A stretch of DNA of 56,229 nucleotides from DATATB01 sp036268995 (GCA_036268995.1 DATATB010000060.1:1-56229), one strand, 5' to 3'; numbered from the stretch's first letter, positions 26,377-35,504 are shown. Numbers and translations: made by a program. The notes: generated by a model from the letters alone, not told the origin.

Positions 26377-27639
26377 ATGAACTGGATCGAACAAGAAGAC
26401 CCCGACGTCTGGGCCGCCATCGCCGCGGAAATCCGCCGGCAGGCCGATGGCCTGGAAATGATCGCCAGCGAAAACTACACCAGTCCGGCGATCATGCAGG
26501 CGGTCGGCAGCGTGCTGACCAATAAATATGCCGAGGGCTTGCCCGGCCGGCGGTATTACGGCGGCTGTGAATATGTCGACGTGGTCGAAGACCTGGCCCG
26601 CGATCGGGCCAAGCAACTCTTCGGTGCCGAACATGCCAACGTCCAGCCGCACTCGGGCAGCCAGGCCAACCTGGCCATCTACCTGACGGCCGTCGAGCCG
26701 GGCGACACCGTGCTGGGGCTCGACCTGGCCCACGGCGGCCACTTGACGCACGGCATGAAGCTCAACATCTCCGGCCGGCTGTATCACTTCGTCAGCTACG
26801 GCGTGACCCGCGACACGAATCGCATCGACTTTGACCAGGTGGCCGCACTGGCCCGCGAGCACAAGCCGAAGCTGATCGTGGCCGGCGCCAGCGCGTATCC
26901 GCGCGAGATTCCGCACGGCAAGTTTGCCGAAATCGCCCGCGACTGCGGAGCGAAGCTCTTCGTGGACATGGCCCATTACGCCGGTCTGGTTGCCGCGGGG
27001 CTGCACGACAACCCGGTGCCCGTGGCCGACTTTGTCACCACGACCACGCACAAAACGCTGCGCGGCCCGCGGGGCGGCATGTCGATGTGCCGGGCCGAAT
27101 ACGCCAAGGACCTGGACCGCAATGTGTTTCCAGGCATTCAAGGCGGCCCGTTGATGCACGTGATCGCCGGCAAGGCGATTTGCTTCGCCGAAGCCCTGCG
27201 GCCCGACTTCCGGCAATATGCCCAGCAGATTTTGGACAATGCCAAGGCCTTGGCCGAGGCCTTGCTGGCCGGCGGCCTGCGGCTGGTGAGCGGCGGTACC
27301 GAAAACCACTTGATGCTGGCCGACGTCACGGTGCTGGACCTTTCCGGCAAGCAGGCTGAAGAAGCCCTGGGCCGCTGCGCCATCACCGTCAACAAGAACA
27401 TGATCCCGTACGATCCGCGGAAGCCGCTCGATCCCTCGGGCATTCGGCTGGGCACGCCGGCGCTGACTACGCGTGGCATGGGCACGGCCGAAATGACGCG
27501 CATCGGCGGCTGGATCGTGGAAGTGCTCAAGACCCCGAACGACGAGCGGGTGATCTCGCGGATTCGCGGCGAGGTCTCGGCGTTGTGCGAGCATTACCCC
27601 GTGCCGGCCGCGGCACTCAGTCCGGTCGCAGGGCACTAA
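26377..27639 (+). CDS. glyA: Serine hydroxymethyltransferase
   Basis: 420 residues from ATG 26377, normal family length. PLP enzyme converting serine and tetrahydrofolate to glycine and methylene-tetrahydrofolate. Motifs: LEMIASENYTSPAIMQAVGS; NKYAEGLPGRRYYGGCEYVD; the PLP lysine in TTTTHKTLRGPRGG; and the C-terminal IRLGTPALTTRGM. Eleven bases separate it from the response-regulator gene, so the two are probably co-transcribed. Confidence 0.96.
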   Translation: MNWIEQEDPDVWAAIAAEIRRQADGLEMIASENYTSPAIMQAVGSVLTNKYAEGLPGRRYYGGCEYVDVVEDLARDRAKQLFGAEHANVQPHSGSQANLAIYLTAVEPGDTVLGLDLAHGGHLTHGMKLNISGRLYHFVSYGVTRDTNRIDFDQVAALAREHKPKLIVAGASAYPREIPHGKFAEIARDCGAKLFVDMAHYAGLVAAGLHDNPVPVADFVTTTTHKTLRGPRGGMSMCRAEYAKDLDRNVFPGIQGGPLMHVIAGKAICFAEALRPDFRQYAQQILDNAKALAEALLAGGLRLVSGGTENHLMLADVTVLDLSGKQAEEALGRCAITVNKNMIPYDPRKPLDPSGIRLGTPALTTRGMGTAEMTRIGGWIVEVLKTPNDERVISRIRGEVSALCEHYPVPAAALSPVAGH

Positions 27640-27650
27640 AAAGGACCGGC

Positions 27651-28124
27651 ATGTCAACTTCTTCCCAAACTTCTCCGTCGCGCAAGAGCCGCATTCTGAT
27701 TGCCGACGACAACCCCACGAACGTGGAGTTGCTCGAGGTGTATTTGGGCGATATGGATTGCGAGATGGCCGTGGCCGTTGACGGCCGCGACACGCTCGAC
27801 AAATTGACCTCGTTCCAGCCCGACCTGGTGCTGTTGGACATCATGATGCCCAAGCTGAGTGGCTTCGAGGTCTGCCAGAAGCTCAAAAGCGACCCGGCCA
27901 CCAAGGGGATCATGGTGCTGATGGTCACGGCGCTCAACGAGCTGGGCGACATCGAGCGGGCCGTGAATGCCGGCACCGACGACTTTTTGAGCAAGCCGGT
28001 GAACAAAATCGAGCTGGTCAAACGCGTGGAAAACATGCTGCGGCTGCGGCACATCACCGACGAGGTGGAACGCCTGCGCCGCTACATCGACGGCATGGAA
28101 GACTCCAACGGGCCGAAATCGTAA
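27651..28124 (+). CDS. Receiver-only response regulator
   Basis: 157 residues; AAGGA lies six bases before the ATG. A single REC domain: acidic pair in ILIADDNPTN, phospho-acceptor Asp in LVLLDIMMPKLSG, Thr in MVTAL, Lys in LSKPVNKIEL. A C-terminal helix (RLRHITDEVERLRRYIDGME) follows instead of an output domain. Such PleD/DivK-like receivers act by protein contact or as phosphorelay shuttles. Its kinase is not adjacent; the seven-PAS kinase 3 kb away is a candidate only by proximity. Confidence 0.88.
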   Translation: MSTSSQTSPSRKSRILIADDNPTNVELLEVYLGDMDCEMAVAVDGRDTLDKLTSFQPDLVLLDIMMPKLSGFEVCQKLKSDPATKGIMVLMVTALNELGDIERAVNAGTDDFLSKPVNKIELVKRVENMLRLRHITDEVERLRRYIDGMEDSNGPKS

Positions 28125-28142
28125 GGCCCGCCATCTTCCACT

Positions 28143-28187
28143 TCCTCCCCTCGCCCCTTGTGGGAGAGGGGCCGGGGGTGAGGGGTT
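28143..28187. repeat. Palindromic repeat family H (single copy here)
   Basis: CTCCCCTCGCCCCTTGTGGG paired with AGGGGCCGGGGGTGAGGGG. It lies between the response regulator and the TPR gene. Similar CCCTCTCCC/GGGAGAGGG palindromes are common in many bacterial genomes. Confidence 0.6.
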
Positions 28188-28294
28188 GGAGCACTCACGG
28201 CTCGCCGCGCTGCGCTTGTGGGCCATTGCGTCGCTCGGCTATGCTGATTTCTGATAGGCCGCCTTTTTTTCGCAGGCCTGGTCAGGAGAAGGCC

Positions 28295-30175
28295 ATGTTC
28301 CGTTTTCGAAGCTTCGCAATTGGGCTAACCGCGTCCCTGCTGCTCGTGCCGCTTTCGGCGCTGGCCATCGAACCGCAGCAGAAGCCGGCAGTCCCTGAGA
28401 AGACGTCAGGGCTCGATAAAAAGTCGGGGCCCGAGAAAAAGTCCAGCGAGCCGGCGGCCGTCACCAGCGAGCGGATTGCGCAGCTCATCAAGCAATTGGG
28501 CGACGACGATTTCTTTGTTCGCGAACGGGCACAGCAGGAACTGGCCCAGATCGGCGTCGAGGCGTTCGACGCGCTGAGCGAAGCCGAGAATCAGCCAGAC
28601 CTGGAAATCGCGGACCGGGCCCGTTACCTGATCCGCTCGATGAATCTGGAATGGACCACCGAGGACGAGCCGGCCGAAATCAAGCAAAAGCTGGACAACT
28701 ACGGTGCCCAGGACGAGAAGAAGCGCGGAGAAATCATCGACGACCTGGCCCAATTGCCCGACGGCAAGGCCGCGGGCGTGCTGGCCCGGCTAGTGCGCTT
28801 CGAGCGTTCCGCCCTGCTCTCCAAGCACGCGGCGATCAAGATCATCGAGCAAAAACCGCTCGACGAGCGTCATTGGGTGGCCCGGGCGGCTGCCATCCGC
28901 CAAGGCATCGGTCCCAGCCCCCGCATCGCCGCACGCTGGCTCTCGCTCTATTTGGCGGGACACGGCGGCCAAGCAGATCGCGGCGCGGGCAATCCGCCCG
29001 GCGCTTGGGCCCAATTCGCGACCGACGAAGCTCGCACGCTGCACGAACATCCCGAACAGTCGCGGGCGAACCTGGTCATCGGATTGTGGCATCAGGAAGT
29101 CGACAACCTGGAACGCCTGGGCCGCAAGACCGAAGCCGAAGCGGCCATGCGCCAAATGGCGGCCATCGAGCCGGAGGACAACGAAGCGCTCAACGACATG
29201 CTGAATTGGCTCGTCGAGCACAAGGCCTGGGCCATTGTGGACGAAGCGGCCCGCAAGTACTCCGACCGCTTCGAGCAGGATCCTATGCTGCTGTACACGC
29301 TGGCTCAGGCCTGCAGCGCCCAGGGAAATTCGAAGCTGGCCACCGAGACCGCGGCTCGGGCGCTAAAGCTCAATCCCCAGGACCAGCGTCACCATTTGAT
29401 CGTGGCCATCAAGCTCAAAGACCGGGGACTGTTTGATTGGTCGGAATCGGAGTTTCGCGCGGCCATCAAGATCGGCCCGACGGGGCGATTTCTGACCGTC
29501 AAGAGCCAGAGCTACCTGGCCGAAATGCTGCACGACCAGCAAAAAGACCAGGCCGCGGCCGACGTGCTGCACGAAGCGTCGCAGGACATCGACAAGGCGG
29601 TGAAGGACGGCCAGTCGTTGGACGATCTGGACGCCGACCCCAAGGCCACCCGCTCGCGGATGCACTATTTTTACGCTTGTCACCAGATCGCGCTCAAGCA
29701 TCGCGACAAGCAGATCGAGGAGCTTAAGAAGGGACTCGAGGAAGACCCGACCGATGCCGACGTGCTGATCGCCCTGTACCGCATCAAGGATCTGGAGCCC
29801 GCGCTGCGGAAACGCACGCTGGTGCTGATTGATGAAGCCGTTGCGCAGTTTCGCGGCGCGATCGATCAGTCGCCGGAGAATTCGATCCCCTACAATCAAC
29901 TGGCGTGGCTGGTGGCCAACACGGAAGGCGACAAGAAGGAAGCCTTGCGCTGTTCGCAGCGCTCGCTCGAATTGCGCCCCAACGAGGCCGGTTATCTGGA
30001 CACGATGGGCCGCTGCTACTATGCCTTGGGCGAGCTGGAAAACGCGGTCAAGTACCAGGCGCACGCCGTCTCGCTCGATAAGTTCAACGGCCAGCTCAAA
30101 CGACAACTAGCCTTCTTCCGGGCCGAGCTAGCGAAAGCCCAAAAGAAAAAGACCGAGACCAAACCGGCCAAATAA
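28295..30175 (+). CDS. Exported TPR protein with HEAT-like N-terminal segment
   Basis: 626 residues; AGGAGAAGG precedes the ATG. A signal peptide ends ALAIEP. A Lys/Glu/Pro-rich stretch leads to an alpha-helical segment (IAQLIKQLGDDDFFVRERAQ) common in planctomycete proteins that weigh split HEAT-like repeats. After ~residue 240 come tetratricopeptide units: NLERLGRKTEAEAAMRQMA, LYTLAQACSAQGNSKLATET, IPYNQLAWLVANTEGDKKEA, YLDTMGRCYYALGELENAVK. It ends in a Lys-rich tail. TPR proteins serve as protein-contact scaffolds; the partner is unknown. Confidence 0.82.
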   Translation: MFRFRSFAIGLTASLLLVPLSALAIEPQQKPAVPEKTSGLDKKSGPEKKSSEPAAVTSERIAQLIKQLGDDDFFVRERAQQELAQIGVEAFDALSEAENQPDLEIADRARYLIRSMNLEWTTEDEPAEIKQKLDNYGAQDEKKRGEIIDDLAQLPDGKAAGVLARLVRFERSALLSKHAAIKIIEQKPLDERHWVARAAAIRQGIGPSPRIAARWLSLYLAGHGGQADRGAGNPPGAWAQFATDEARTLHEHPEQSRANLVIGLWHQEVDNLERLGRKTEAEAAMRQMAAIEPEDNEALNDMLNWLVEHKAWAIVDEAARKYSDRFEQDPMLLYTLAQACSAQGNSKLATETAARALKLNPQDQRHHLIVAIKLKDRGLFDWSESEFRAAIKIGPTGRFLTVKSQSYLAEMLHDQQKDQAAADVLHEASQDIDKAVKDGQSLDDLDADPKATRSRMHYFYACHQIALKHRDKQIEELKKGLEEDPTDADVLIALYRIKDLEPALRKRTLVLIDEAVAQFRGAIDQSPENSIPYNQLAWLVANTEGDKKEALRCSQRSLELRPNEAGYLDTMGRCYYALGELENAVKYQAHAVSLDKFNGQLKRQLAFFRAELAKAQKKKTETKPAK

Positions 30176-30177
30176 AT

Positions 30178-30208
30178 GTCAGTTGTCAGTCGTCAGTGGT
30201 CAGTTGCC
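30178..30208. repeat. Heptamer element (family C), copy 3, one-sided
   Basis: Four to five GTCAGTT/GTCAGTG/GTCAGTC heptamers directly after the TPR stop and immediately before the hydrolase ATG. No complementary arm is present. The element occupies the place where a ribosome site would be. Confidence 0.7.
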
Positions 30209-30209
30209 T

Positions 30210-30998
30210 ATGTTGCTTCCTGTCGCTGGTGAAACGTTCAACGTCGAAGTGCGGGGCTCCGGCCGGCCGCTGGTGCTGTTGCACGGCTTTCCGCTGGACC
30301 ACACGATGTGGGAGGCGCAGCTCGAGTTTTTCTCGACCGGCTGGCGCGTGATCGCTCCCGATCTGCGTGGCTTTGGCTCGAGCGTCGTGACGCCCGGCCA
30401 GGTGACGATGGAGCAAATGGCCGACGATTGCCGCGGACTGCTCGACGCGCTCGAGATCGCCGGACCGGTGACGCTGTGCGGCCTGTCGATGGGCGGCTAC
30501 GTGGCATGGCAGTTTGCGCGCAAATATCCCGATCGCTTGAGCCGGCTGGTGCAATGCGACACGCGGGCCATAGCCGATTCGCCCGAGGCGGCCGCCAACC
30601 GGCAGAAGCTGGCCGAGCACGTACTTTCGGCCGGCACCGAGGCGCTGGCCGTGGCGATGCTGCCCAAGCTGTTCGCTCCGACAACCGCCCAGCAACGGCC
30701 CGAGGTGGTGAAGGCCGTGCGGGCCATGATTGCCATGGCCCCTCCGGCCGGAGCGGCGGCCGCTCAATCTGGCATGGCCGTGCGGCCGGATGTCACGGCC
30801 GAACTGGCCGGCATTCGCGTGCCCACGCTGCTCGTTGTCGGCGCTCACGACGCCATTTCACCCCCCGACGAGATGCGGGCCATCGCCCAGGCGATTGCTG
30901 GCGCGCGGCTGCAGGTGATCGAGGAAGCAGGGCACATGGCGCCGATGGAGCAACCGGCCGAAGTGAACCGCGCCATCGCCGAATTTCTGGCGGTTTAG
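30210..30998 (+). CDS. Alpha/beta hydrolase
   Basis: 262 residues from ATG 30210; nine earlier codons lie inside the heptamer repeat. The fold is clear: LVLLHGFPLDHTMW oxyanion segment, nucleophile elbow GLSMGGYVA (Ser), acid Asp in VVGAHDAISPP, and catalytic His in EEAGHMAPMEQPAEV. Close to the 3-oxoadipate enol-lactonase / haloperoxidase-type group, but the substrate cannot be assigned. It follows the TPR gene by 34 bases on the same strand. Confidence 0.85.
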   Translation: MLLPVAGETFNVEVRGSGRPLVLLHGFPLDHTMWEAQLEFFSTGWRVIAPDLRGFGSSVVTPGQVTMEQMADDCRGLLDALEIAGPVTLCGLSMGGYVAWQFARKYPDRLSRLVQCDTRAIADSPEAAANRQKLAEHVLSAGTEALAVAMLPKLFAPTTAQQRPEVVKAVRAMIAMAPPAGAAAAQSGMAVRPDVTAELAGIRVPTLLVVGAHDAISPPDEMRAIAQAIAGARLQVIEEAGHMAPMEQPAEVNRAIAEFLAV

Positions 30999-31040
30999 CC
31001 GAACCGGTTCGCCAAAAAAGGCTCGCCAAGACCTGCCGCG

Positions 31041-31580
31041 CTACGGAATCTCGAAGAGCGATTGGCTTTTGACGATGGCGTAATCGTCGGGAAAGGTGTG
31101 AAACGCCTGCACCAGCAAGCTGCGGTTGCGGGTTTCGACGTTCACGTAGCTCAGGGCGCCCAGTTCCATCCGGCCGCTGGGCTGAAAGCGGTAGAGCATG
31201 CCCTGCCGCTCGCCGTCGTGGCTCAGTTCCTGCTGAAACGTCCAGAACACCTCGGGCTCGACGGATTCCAGTTGGAAATTCACCTGGTACGTCGCACCGC
31301 CCCGGCATTCCATGCGGTCCTTCCGCTCGCCATTCAGGCGGTAGGAAAGCAGCCGCCGCGTTTGCGGCAGCGGATGCTGGGCCGACGTGGCCACTTCGGT
31401 GAGCGTCAGCGCGTGATAGCGCCAGGTGACCCGATGGCCGGCGCTGGTGATGTCGACCGTGGCTTCGAAATCGCCCCGGCGCACGGTGCGCGACGAATGG
31501 ACCACGAACAGTTCCGGATGCAGCGAGCGGCCATATAGCTGAAACACGAGCTCAGCAACTTTTGGTCGGACGGACAGCAC
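31041..31580 (-). CDS. DUF2617 family protein
   Basis: 179 residues. GTG start at 31580, eight bases after GGAAGGTGA. The sequence has no signal peptide. It shows a mixed alpha/beta pattern with VRPKVAELVFQLYGRSLHPE near the start and HTFPDDYAIVKSQSLFEIP at the very end, both typical of DUF2617. Function unknown in the family. It converges with the hydrolase and diverges from rfbC. Confidence 0.75.
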   Translation of the reverse strand: MLSVRPKVAELVFQLYGRSLHPELFVVHSSRTVRRGDFEATVDITSAGHRVTWRYHALTLTEVATSAQHPLPQTRRLLSYRLNGERKDRMECRGGATYQVNFQLESVEPEVFWTFQQELSHDGERQGMLYRFQPSGRMELGALSYVNVETRNRSLLVQAFHTFPDDYAIVKSQSLFEIP

Positions 31581-31935
31581 AGCGGCTCACCTTCCCTGCT
31601 ACGCACTTGAAACGAACGCGACACAAGCGATCAGTCGTGCGACTGACGAGTCGTATTATAGGCAACGCCCGCGCGGCGCGCAAAGGGACTTTCAATCGAA
31701 GTTCGCGTCGACTTCATCGCGCGAAAAAAAATGCGATGCTAGCTCGCCATGTCGATCTTGACAATTCGCGCGCGCGAGTGTTCCGAAAGTTGGCCGCGGC
31801 CTGTCCCGCGCACCGGCGTGCGAGGCCAAACATCTGCACGTCGCGCGCTTGCGTTGGCGGGGCGCTGCCTTTAGTGTAGACAAGCCGGTCGAACGACAAT
31901 CGAGCGAGGTAGCTCGCGACAAGGTCTAGTGGCTT
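31581..31935. other. Divergent intergenic region between DUF2617 gene and rfbC
   Basis: 355 bases with no supported gene. A TTGACA occurs at 31757 (plus) but without a good -10 at the right distance. The GC-alternating run GCGCGCGCGAG follows it. Promoters for both genes are expected here but not defined. Confidence 0.5.
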
Positions 31936-32502
31936 ATGGCCGAACGTTTCATCCCTACCGAGCTGCCCGGTCTGACGCTCGTCGAGCCGCGCGTCTTCGA
32001 AGACGCGCGGGGCTTCTTCATGGAAACGTTTCACAGCCAGCGCTTCCACGAGGCCGGCCTGCCGACGCGGTTTGTCCAGGATAATCATTCGCGCTCGATC
32101 GGCGGCACGCTGCGCGGCCTGCATTATCAACTCCGGCACCCGCAAGGAAAGCTGATTCGCTGCACGCGGGGCGAAGTGTTCGACGTGGCGGTCGACTTGC
32201 GCCTGGACTCGCCGACGCTGGGTCGCTGGTTTGCCACGACCTTGAGCGAGAGCAATCGTCGCCAGGTGTACGTGCCGCCGGGCATGGCGCACGGGCTTTG
32301 CATTGTGTCTGACGTGGCCGAGGTCGTCTACAAATGCACCGAGCTATACGATCCAGACGACGAACGGACCATCGCCTGGAACGATCCGCAATTGGGCATC
32401 GCCTGGCCCCTGGCTAGTCCGCTGTTGTCGGACAAGGATCGCCGCGGGCTGAGCTTTGCGGCCGCGGAGAAATGCGCTGTCGGCAGCGTGCAATTGCCGT
32501 AG
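31936..32502 (+). CDS. rfbC: dTDP-4-dehydrorhamnose 3,5-epimerase family protein
   Basis: 188 residues, normal length. Cupin fold with FEDARGFFMETFH, the substrate-site segment QDNHSRSIGGTLRGLHYQ (His of the catalytic pair), and VYVPPGMAHGL. The catalytic-type Tyr lies in VVYKCTELYDP, with IAWNDPQLGIAWP near the end. It epimerises carbons 3 and 5 of dTDP-4-keto-6-deoxyglucose on the way to dTDP-rhamnose. The other rml genes are not adjacent, so a related NDP-sugar is possible. Confidence 0.92.
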   Translation: MAERFIPTELPGLTLVEPRVFEDARGFFMETFHSQRFHEAGLPTRFVQDNHSRSIGGTLRGLHYQLRHPQGKLIRCTRGEVFDVAVDLRLDSPTLGRWFATTLSESNRRQVYVPPGMAHGLCIVSDVAEVVYKCTELYDPDDERTIAWNDPQLGIAWPLASPLLSDKDRRGLSFAAAEKCAVGSVQLP

Positions 32503-32527
32503 CGGAAATCGTGAGATTTTGGAGAAA

Positions 32528-32551
32528 CGGAATTCTCGCGAATTCCGCTAC
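32528..32551. repeat. Palindromic repeat family E, copy 1
   Basis: CGGAATTCTCGCGAATTCCG followed by CTAC. A diverged copy with compensatory changes is at 53325-53348. Confidence 0.7.
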
Positions 32552-32588
32552 CTAGCTGCGCCGGAGTCGGCGTGCAGTTCATGATCCG

Positions 32589-32671
32589 GCTGCCGGCCGC
32601 TAGAGCGCGCGGCCGGCAGCCCGATTGTTGCCGTTGGCACGATCGGCGGCGGGCAGCCATTTGCCCGCCGC
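32589..32671. terminator. Two tandem GC hairpins downstream of rfbC
   Basis: First: a 12-bp stem GCTGCCGGCCGC / GCGGCCGGCAGC (32589-32620, 8-base loop). Second: a 9-bp stem GCGGCGGGC / GCCCGCCGC (32646-32671). Neither has a T run, so they may stall or protect RNA rather than terminate on their own. Confidence 0.35.
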
Positions 32672-33168
32672 GAGTCGCCTGTTTCGGCATTCCAGCCAGC
32701 CGCCGAGCAATCCCCTCACCGGGAATCGGAAGCCGAGCGGGCCTTCGGCTTTGACCGATCGCGCTGTTCAGCCTGCATTGAGTGGCTGTGACGATCGGCC
32801 AAAATGGATGCTAGCGTCGGAGCCGGCGGCTCGATTGTGGCCCCCACGACCACGCTCGAACGTGCCGTTGCCCCGACTGCCAGCACTGGCCCGCATGCTT
32901 ACTATCGAACGTTTTGCACGGTCGCTGCCAGAAACAAAATGCTACCACGATTATCCGGCACGCGCGGACCAGACCGGCGGGCATGCAGAGTCGAGGCAGC
33001 CGAACCAACCGGAGGGAGCCGTAAAGCCCGGGGTGGCCGGTCGCGGGGGCGCGCTGGATTGGCGAAGAAAAATCGCGCCTGGGCCGGGCGTGCCGCGAGC
33101 GGGGTCAAGCCACGCTCGCGGCACTCCGGTCGTTGATTTGAAGTCTCGCCACGAAGAATACCGGGGGG
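32672..33168. other. Gene-free stretch between rfbC and fliA
   Basis: About 500 bases with short frames only (under 110 codons, no ribosome sites and no recognisable protein). Nothing functional seen apart from the repeats at each end. Confidence 0.5.
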
Positions 33169-33199
33169 ACTCCCCGGGCTGACGCCACGGGGCTCGCCA
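33169..33199. repeat. Dispersed repeat family F, copy 2
   Basis: Same 31 bases as 10284-10314, ending 17 bases before the fliA stop. Confidence 0.75.
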
Positions 33200-33215
33200 G
33201 CGGAAGACAATGCAC

Positions 33216-33998
33216 TTAGGACCCGAACTCGGGCCGGCGGCGCTCGAGCTGCGATTGGAGCCGCTGCACGATCGAGCTGTGCATCTGGCTGACGCGGCTT
33301 TCGGAAAGATCGAGCGTGGCGCCGATCTCCTTCATCGTCAGCTCTTCGTAGTAGTAGAGGATAATAATCAGCCGTTCGTTGCGGTTCAGACCCTTGGTCA
33401 CCAAGCGCATCAAGTCGGTCTTCTGAATCCGCCGCGTGGGATCTTCGCCCTTCTTGTCTTCGAGGATGTCGATCTCGCGGACATCCTTATAGCTGTCGGT
33501 CTCGTACCATTTCTTGTTGAGGCTGATCAGGCCCACGGCATTGGCCTCGAGCATCATCTTTTCCAGCTCGGGCACGGTGATCTGCATATGCTCGGACAGC
33601 TCGATTTCCGTGGCCTGGCGGCCGTGCTTGGCTTCGAGCGTCTTGATGGCTTCGTTGAGCTTGCTGGCCTTGGAGCGCACCAGCCGGGGAACCCAGTCCA
33701 TGGTGCGCAGCTCGTCGAGCATGGCACCACGGATGCGGGGCACGCAGTACGTCTCGAACTTGACGCCGCGGCTCAGATCAAACGCGTCGATAGCGTCCAT
33801 CAGGCCGAACACGCCGGCAGAAACCAGGTCGTCCAGCTCGACGCCCTCGGGCAGCCGGCTCCAGATGCGCTCGCCGTTGTATTTGACCAACGGCAAGTAC
33901 ATTTCGACCAGCCGGTTGCGCAAGTCCTGGTTCGAGAGATCCGCTTTGAACGCTTCCCAGATTTGTGCAACGTCTTCCGGGGCGAGAGTTGTTGCCAT
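33216..33998 (-). CDS. fliA: Flagellar sigma factor (sigma-28, FliA/WhiG)
   Basis: 260 residues; ATG 33998 follows GGAGG closely. Region 2: LPLVKYNGERIWSRLPEGVE, DLVSAGVFGLMDAIDAFD, KFETYCVPRIRGAMLDELR, DWVPR. Region 3: KTLEAKHGRQATEIELSEHM. Region 4: LIIILYYYEELTMKEIGATL, DLSESRVSQMHSSIVQRL. This sigma factor directs RNA polymerase to late flagellar and chemotaxis promoters (TAAA-N15-GCCGATAA class). It is the last gene of the flhA-flhF-flhG block. No anti-sigma flgM is seen in the window. Confidence 0.94.
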   Translation of the reverse strand: MATTLAPEDVAQIWEAFKADLSNQDLRNRLVEMYLPLVKYNGERIWSRLPEGVELDDLVSAGVFGLMDAIDAFDLSRGVKFETYCVPRIRGAMLDELRTMDWVPRLVRSKASKLNEAIKTLEAKHGRQATEIELSEHMQITVPELEKMMLEANAVGLISLNKKWYETDSYKDVREIDILEDKKGEDPTRRIQKTDLMRLVTKGLNRNERLIIILYYYEELTMKEIGATLDLSESRVSQMHSSIVQRLQSQLERRRPEFGS

Positions 33999-34121
33999 GC
34001 ATTCCTCCATGAATTACGACGGCAGCCGTCGATCGATCTTCGCCAAAATCGTCGCCGGGCGACGTGGGTCGGAGCAGGAGCCATCCTTGGCCTGCCGACG
34101 TCATCGAAATGTCCGCAAATC

Positions 34122-34382
34122 TCAGCTCGTTTTCGTACCGGGCTTGGCTGCTTGAGTAGCTTGTTCGCGAGCCGCCAGTTCGGCGATTGCGCGCCCGCGA
34201 ATCGCCTCGTCGACCATCCAGCCGGCAATCAAGCCAGCCAGAAATCCGACGATCACAAACGCCAACAGGCTAAACCATGCGTGCCAGAGCACACTACTAG
34301 TCGAGCTGCCGTGCAGCCAGCCATCGGCAATCGCGGCGATAAAGGCCACGAGTCCCAGATAGGCTGCGTAGGTCCGCTCCAC
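34122..34382 (-). CDS. Small membrane protein between flhG and fliA (86 aa)
   Basis: GTG start at 34382, six bases after AGAGGG; an upstream TTG has no ribosome site. Two hydrophobic segments: AAYLGLVAFIAAIADGWL and WFSLLAFVIVGFLAGLIAGW. A charged cytoplasm-type tail follows, EAIRGRAIAELAAREQATQA. No family recognised. Position and strand place it in the flagellar block between the FlhG ATPase and the sigma factor, where chemotaxis or ylxL/swrB-type genes sit in other bacteria. A role in flagellar placement or sigma control is inferred from position only. Confidence 0.7.
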   Translation of the reverse strand: MERTYAAYLGLVAFIAAIADGWLHGSSTSSVLWHAWFSLLAFVIVGFLAGLIAGWMVDEAIRGRAIAELAAREQATQAAKPGTKTS

Positions 34383-34568
34383 GGGCCAACCCTCTGCGGC
34401 TGCTGCCCGAGTCGCCGCAACCGGCAAACTTTAGCAGCACGTCTCGACTCGACAGTAGACATCTTTATCGACCTGAATCGGGTTTGCGGATCAATCTATT
34501 TGCAGAACTTTTTCCAGCGCGGCAAGAATCATTCAGGTGTTGCTAGTAAGAATGCCCACGCGCGGCAT

Positions 34569-35450
34569 TCACGCGCTCGCGCGGCGCGTCGTGTTCGCGG
34601 CTCGGTTGAGCGTCTTGGACGCGGCCGAGGGCTTGGCCGGCGCTTGGCAGAGCCACTGCGCCAGTTGCTCGACCGCTTGGGCCGCCTCGCAGGCAGGATG
34701 CTCGAGCATAAAGGGTTGCCGCTCGGCAGCGGCCTCGCTGACGCGTGGATCGCAGGGGATATGCCCGCCGGCCGTCAGCTTCAATCCCAAGAACCGCCGG
34801 CAAGCCCGCGACAGTCGCTGATGTACGTCGGCGGCGGCCGCCGCATGCGGCGCAAAGTTCACGACCGACTTGAGCGACGGCGGAGCCACGCCCGCGCACA
34901 ACACCTTGACCGCCGCGTAGGCGTCCATCACCGAGACCACGTCGGGCGTCGTCACCAGGAACACATGATCGGCCGATTGCCAGAAGTGTCCGATCACGCG
35001 GTTGGCGCCGCTGCCGACGTCGAGGATCACGAAGTCGGCATGCGCACCCAGGCATTTCAACTGGGTCACCAGCCGCTGCTGCGCGCTGGGCGAACAATCT
35101 ACCAAGGCGTTGCCGCCCCAAGCCCCGGGCAGGACCTGGATGCCCGAGGGACCGCGTTCCAGTGCCTCGTGAACCGAGAGCCGGCCGGAGAGAATGTCGG
35201 CCACGGTTGAAGCCGGTTCGTCGACGTGGCAGAGCGTGCCAGCATCGGCCCCGTCCAGATCGGCATCGACCAGGACGACGCGGCGGCCGTCGTGCGCCAA
35301 GGCAATTGCCAGGTTGACGGCGATCGTGGTAGTGCCCACGCCGCCTTTGCCGCCGGCGACCACGACCAGCTTGGGCGGAGTGCTGGCAGCCGGGCTAGGG
35401 CGGCCGGCTCGCAGGACAAGGTTTCGCAAATCGTTGGCTTGGTCTGTCAT
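34569..35450 (-). CDS. flhG: FlhG/FleN flagellar number regulator (MinD-like ATPase)
   Basis: 293 residues from ATG 35450. The N-terminus TDQANDLRNLV is the DQAxxLR motif by which FlhG stimulates FlhF GTPase. A deviant Walker A follows (GGKGGVGTTTIAVNLA), then LVDADLDGADA and VILDVGSGANRVI. FlhG limits flagellar number through its membrane-linked ATPase cycle. An ATG four codons earlier (35462) is possible, but the DQA motif lies at the usual distance from 35450. The long Ala/Ser/Arg C-terminal tail lacks an obvious amphipathic MinD-type membrane helix. It lies 54 bases after flhF. Confidence 0.9.
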   Translation of the reverse strand: MTDQANDLRNLVLRAGRPSPAASTPPKLVVVAGGKGGVGTTTIAVNLAIALAHDGRRVVLVDADLDGADAGTLCHVDEPASTVADILSGRLSVHEALERGPSGIQVLPGAWGGNALVDCSPSAQQRLVTQLKCLGAHADFVILDVGSGANRVIGHFWQSADHVFLVTTPDVVSVMDAYAAVKVLCAGVAPPSLKSVVNFAPHAAAAADVHQRLSRACRRFLGLKLTAGGHIPCDPRVSEAAAERQPFMLEHPACEAAQAVEQLAQWLCQAPAKPSAASKTLNRAANTTRRASA

Positions 35451-35504
35451 GGGATCAATCATGTGGTTTGCTGACAAGAATTCGGCCGGATGATCGGCCG
35501 CCGA

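Noticed and set aside
31757..31790. TTGACA promoter for rfbC
   Set aside because: No -10 hexamer at 16-18 bases and more than 140 bases to the start; chance match is likely.
32672..33168. Small genes in the rfbC-fliA gap
   Set aside because: Several frames of 60-110 codons overlap on both strands, none with a ribosome site or recognisable protein.
34460..34480. GTCGATAA on the minus strand at 34465-34472, possible sigma-28 -10 box
   Set aside because: Seven of eight positions match GCCGATAA, but no TAAA-type -35 lies 15 bases upstream.
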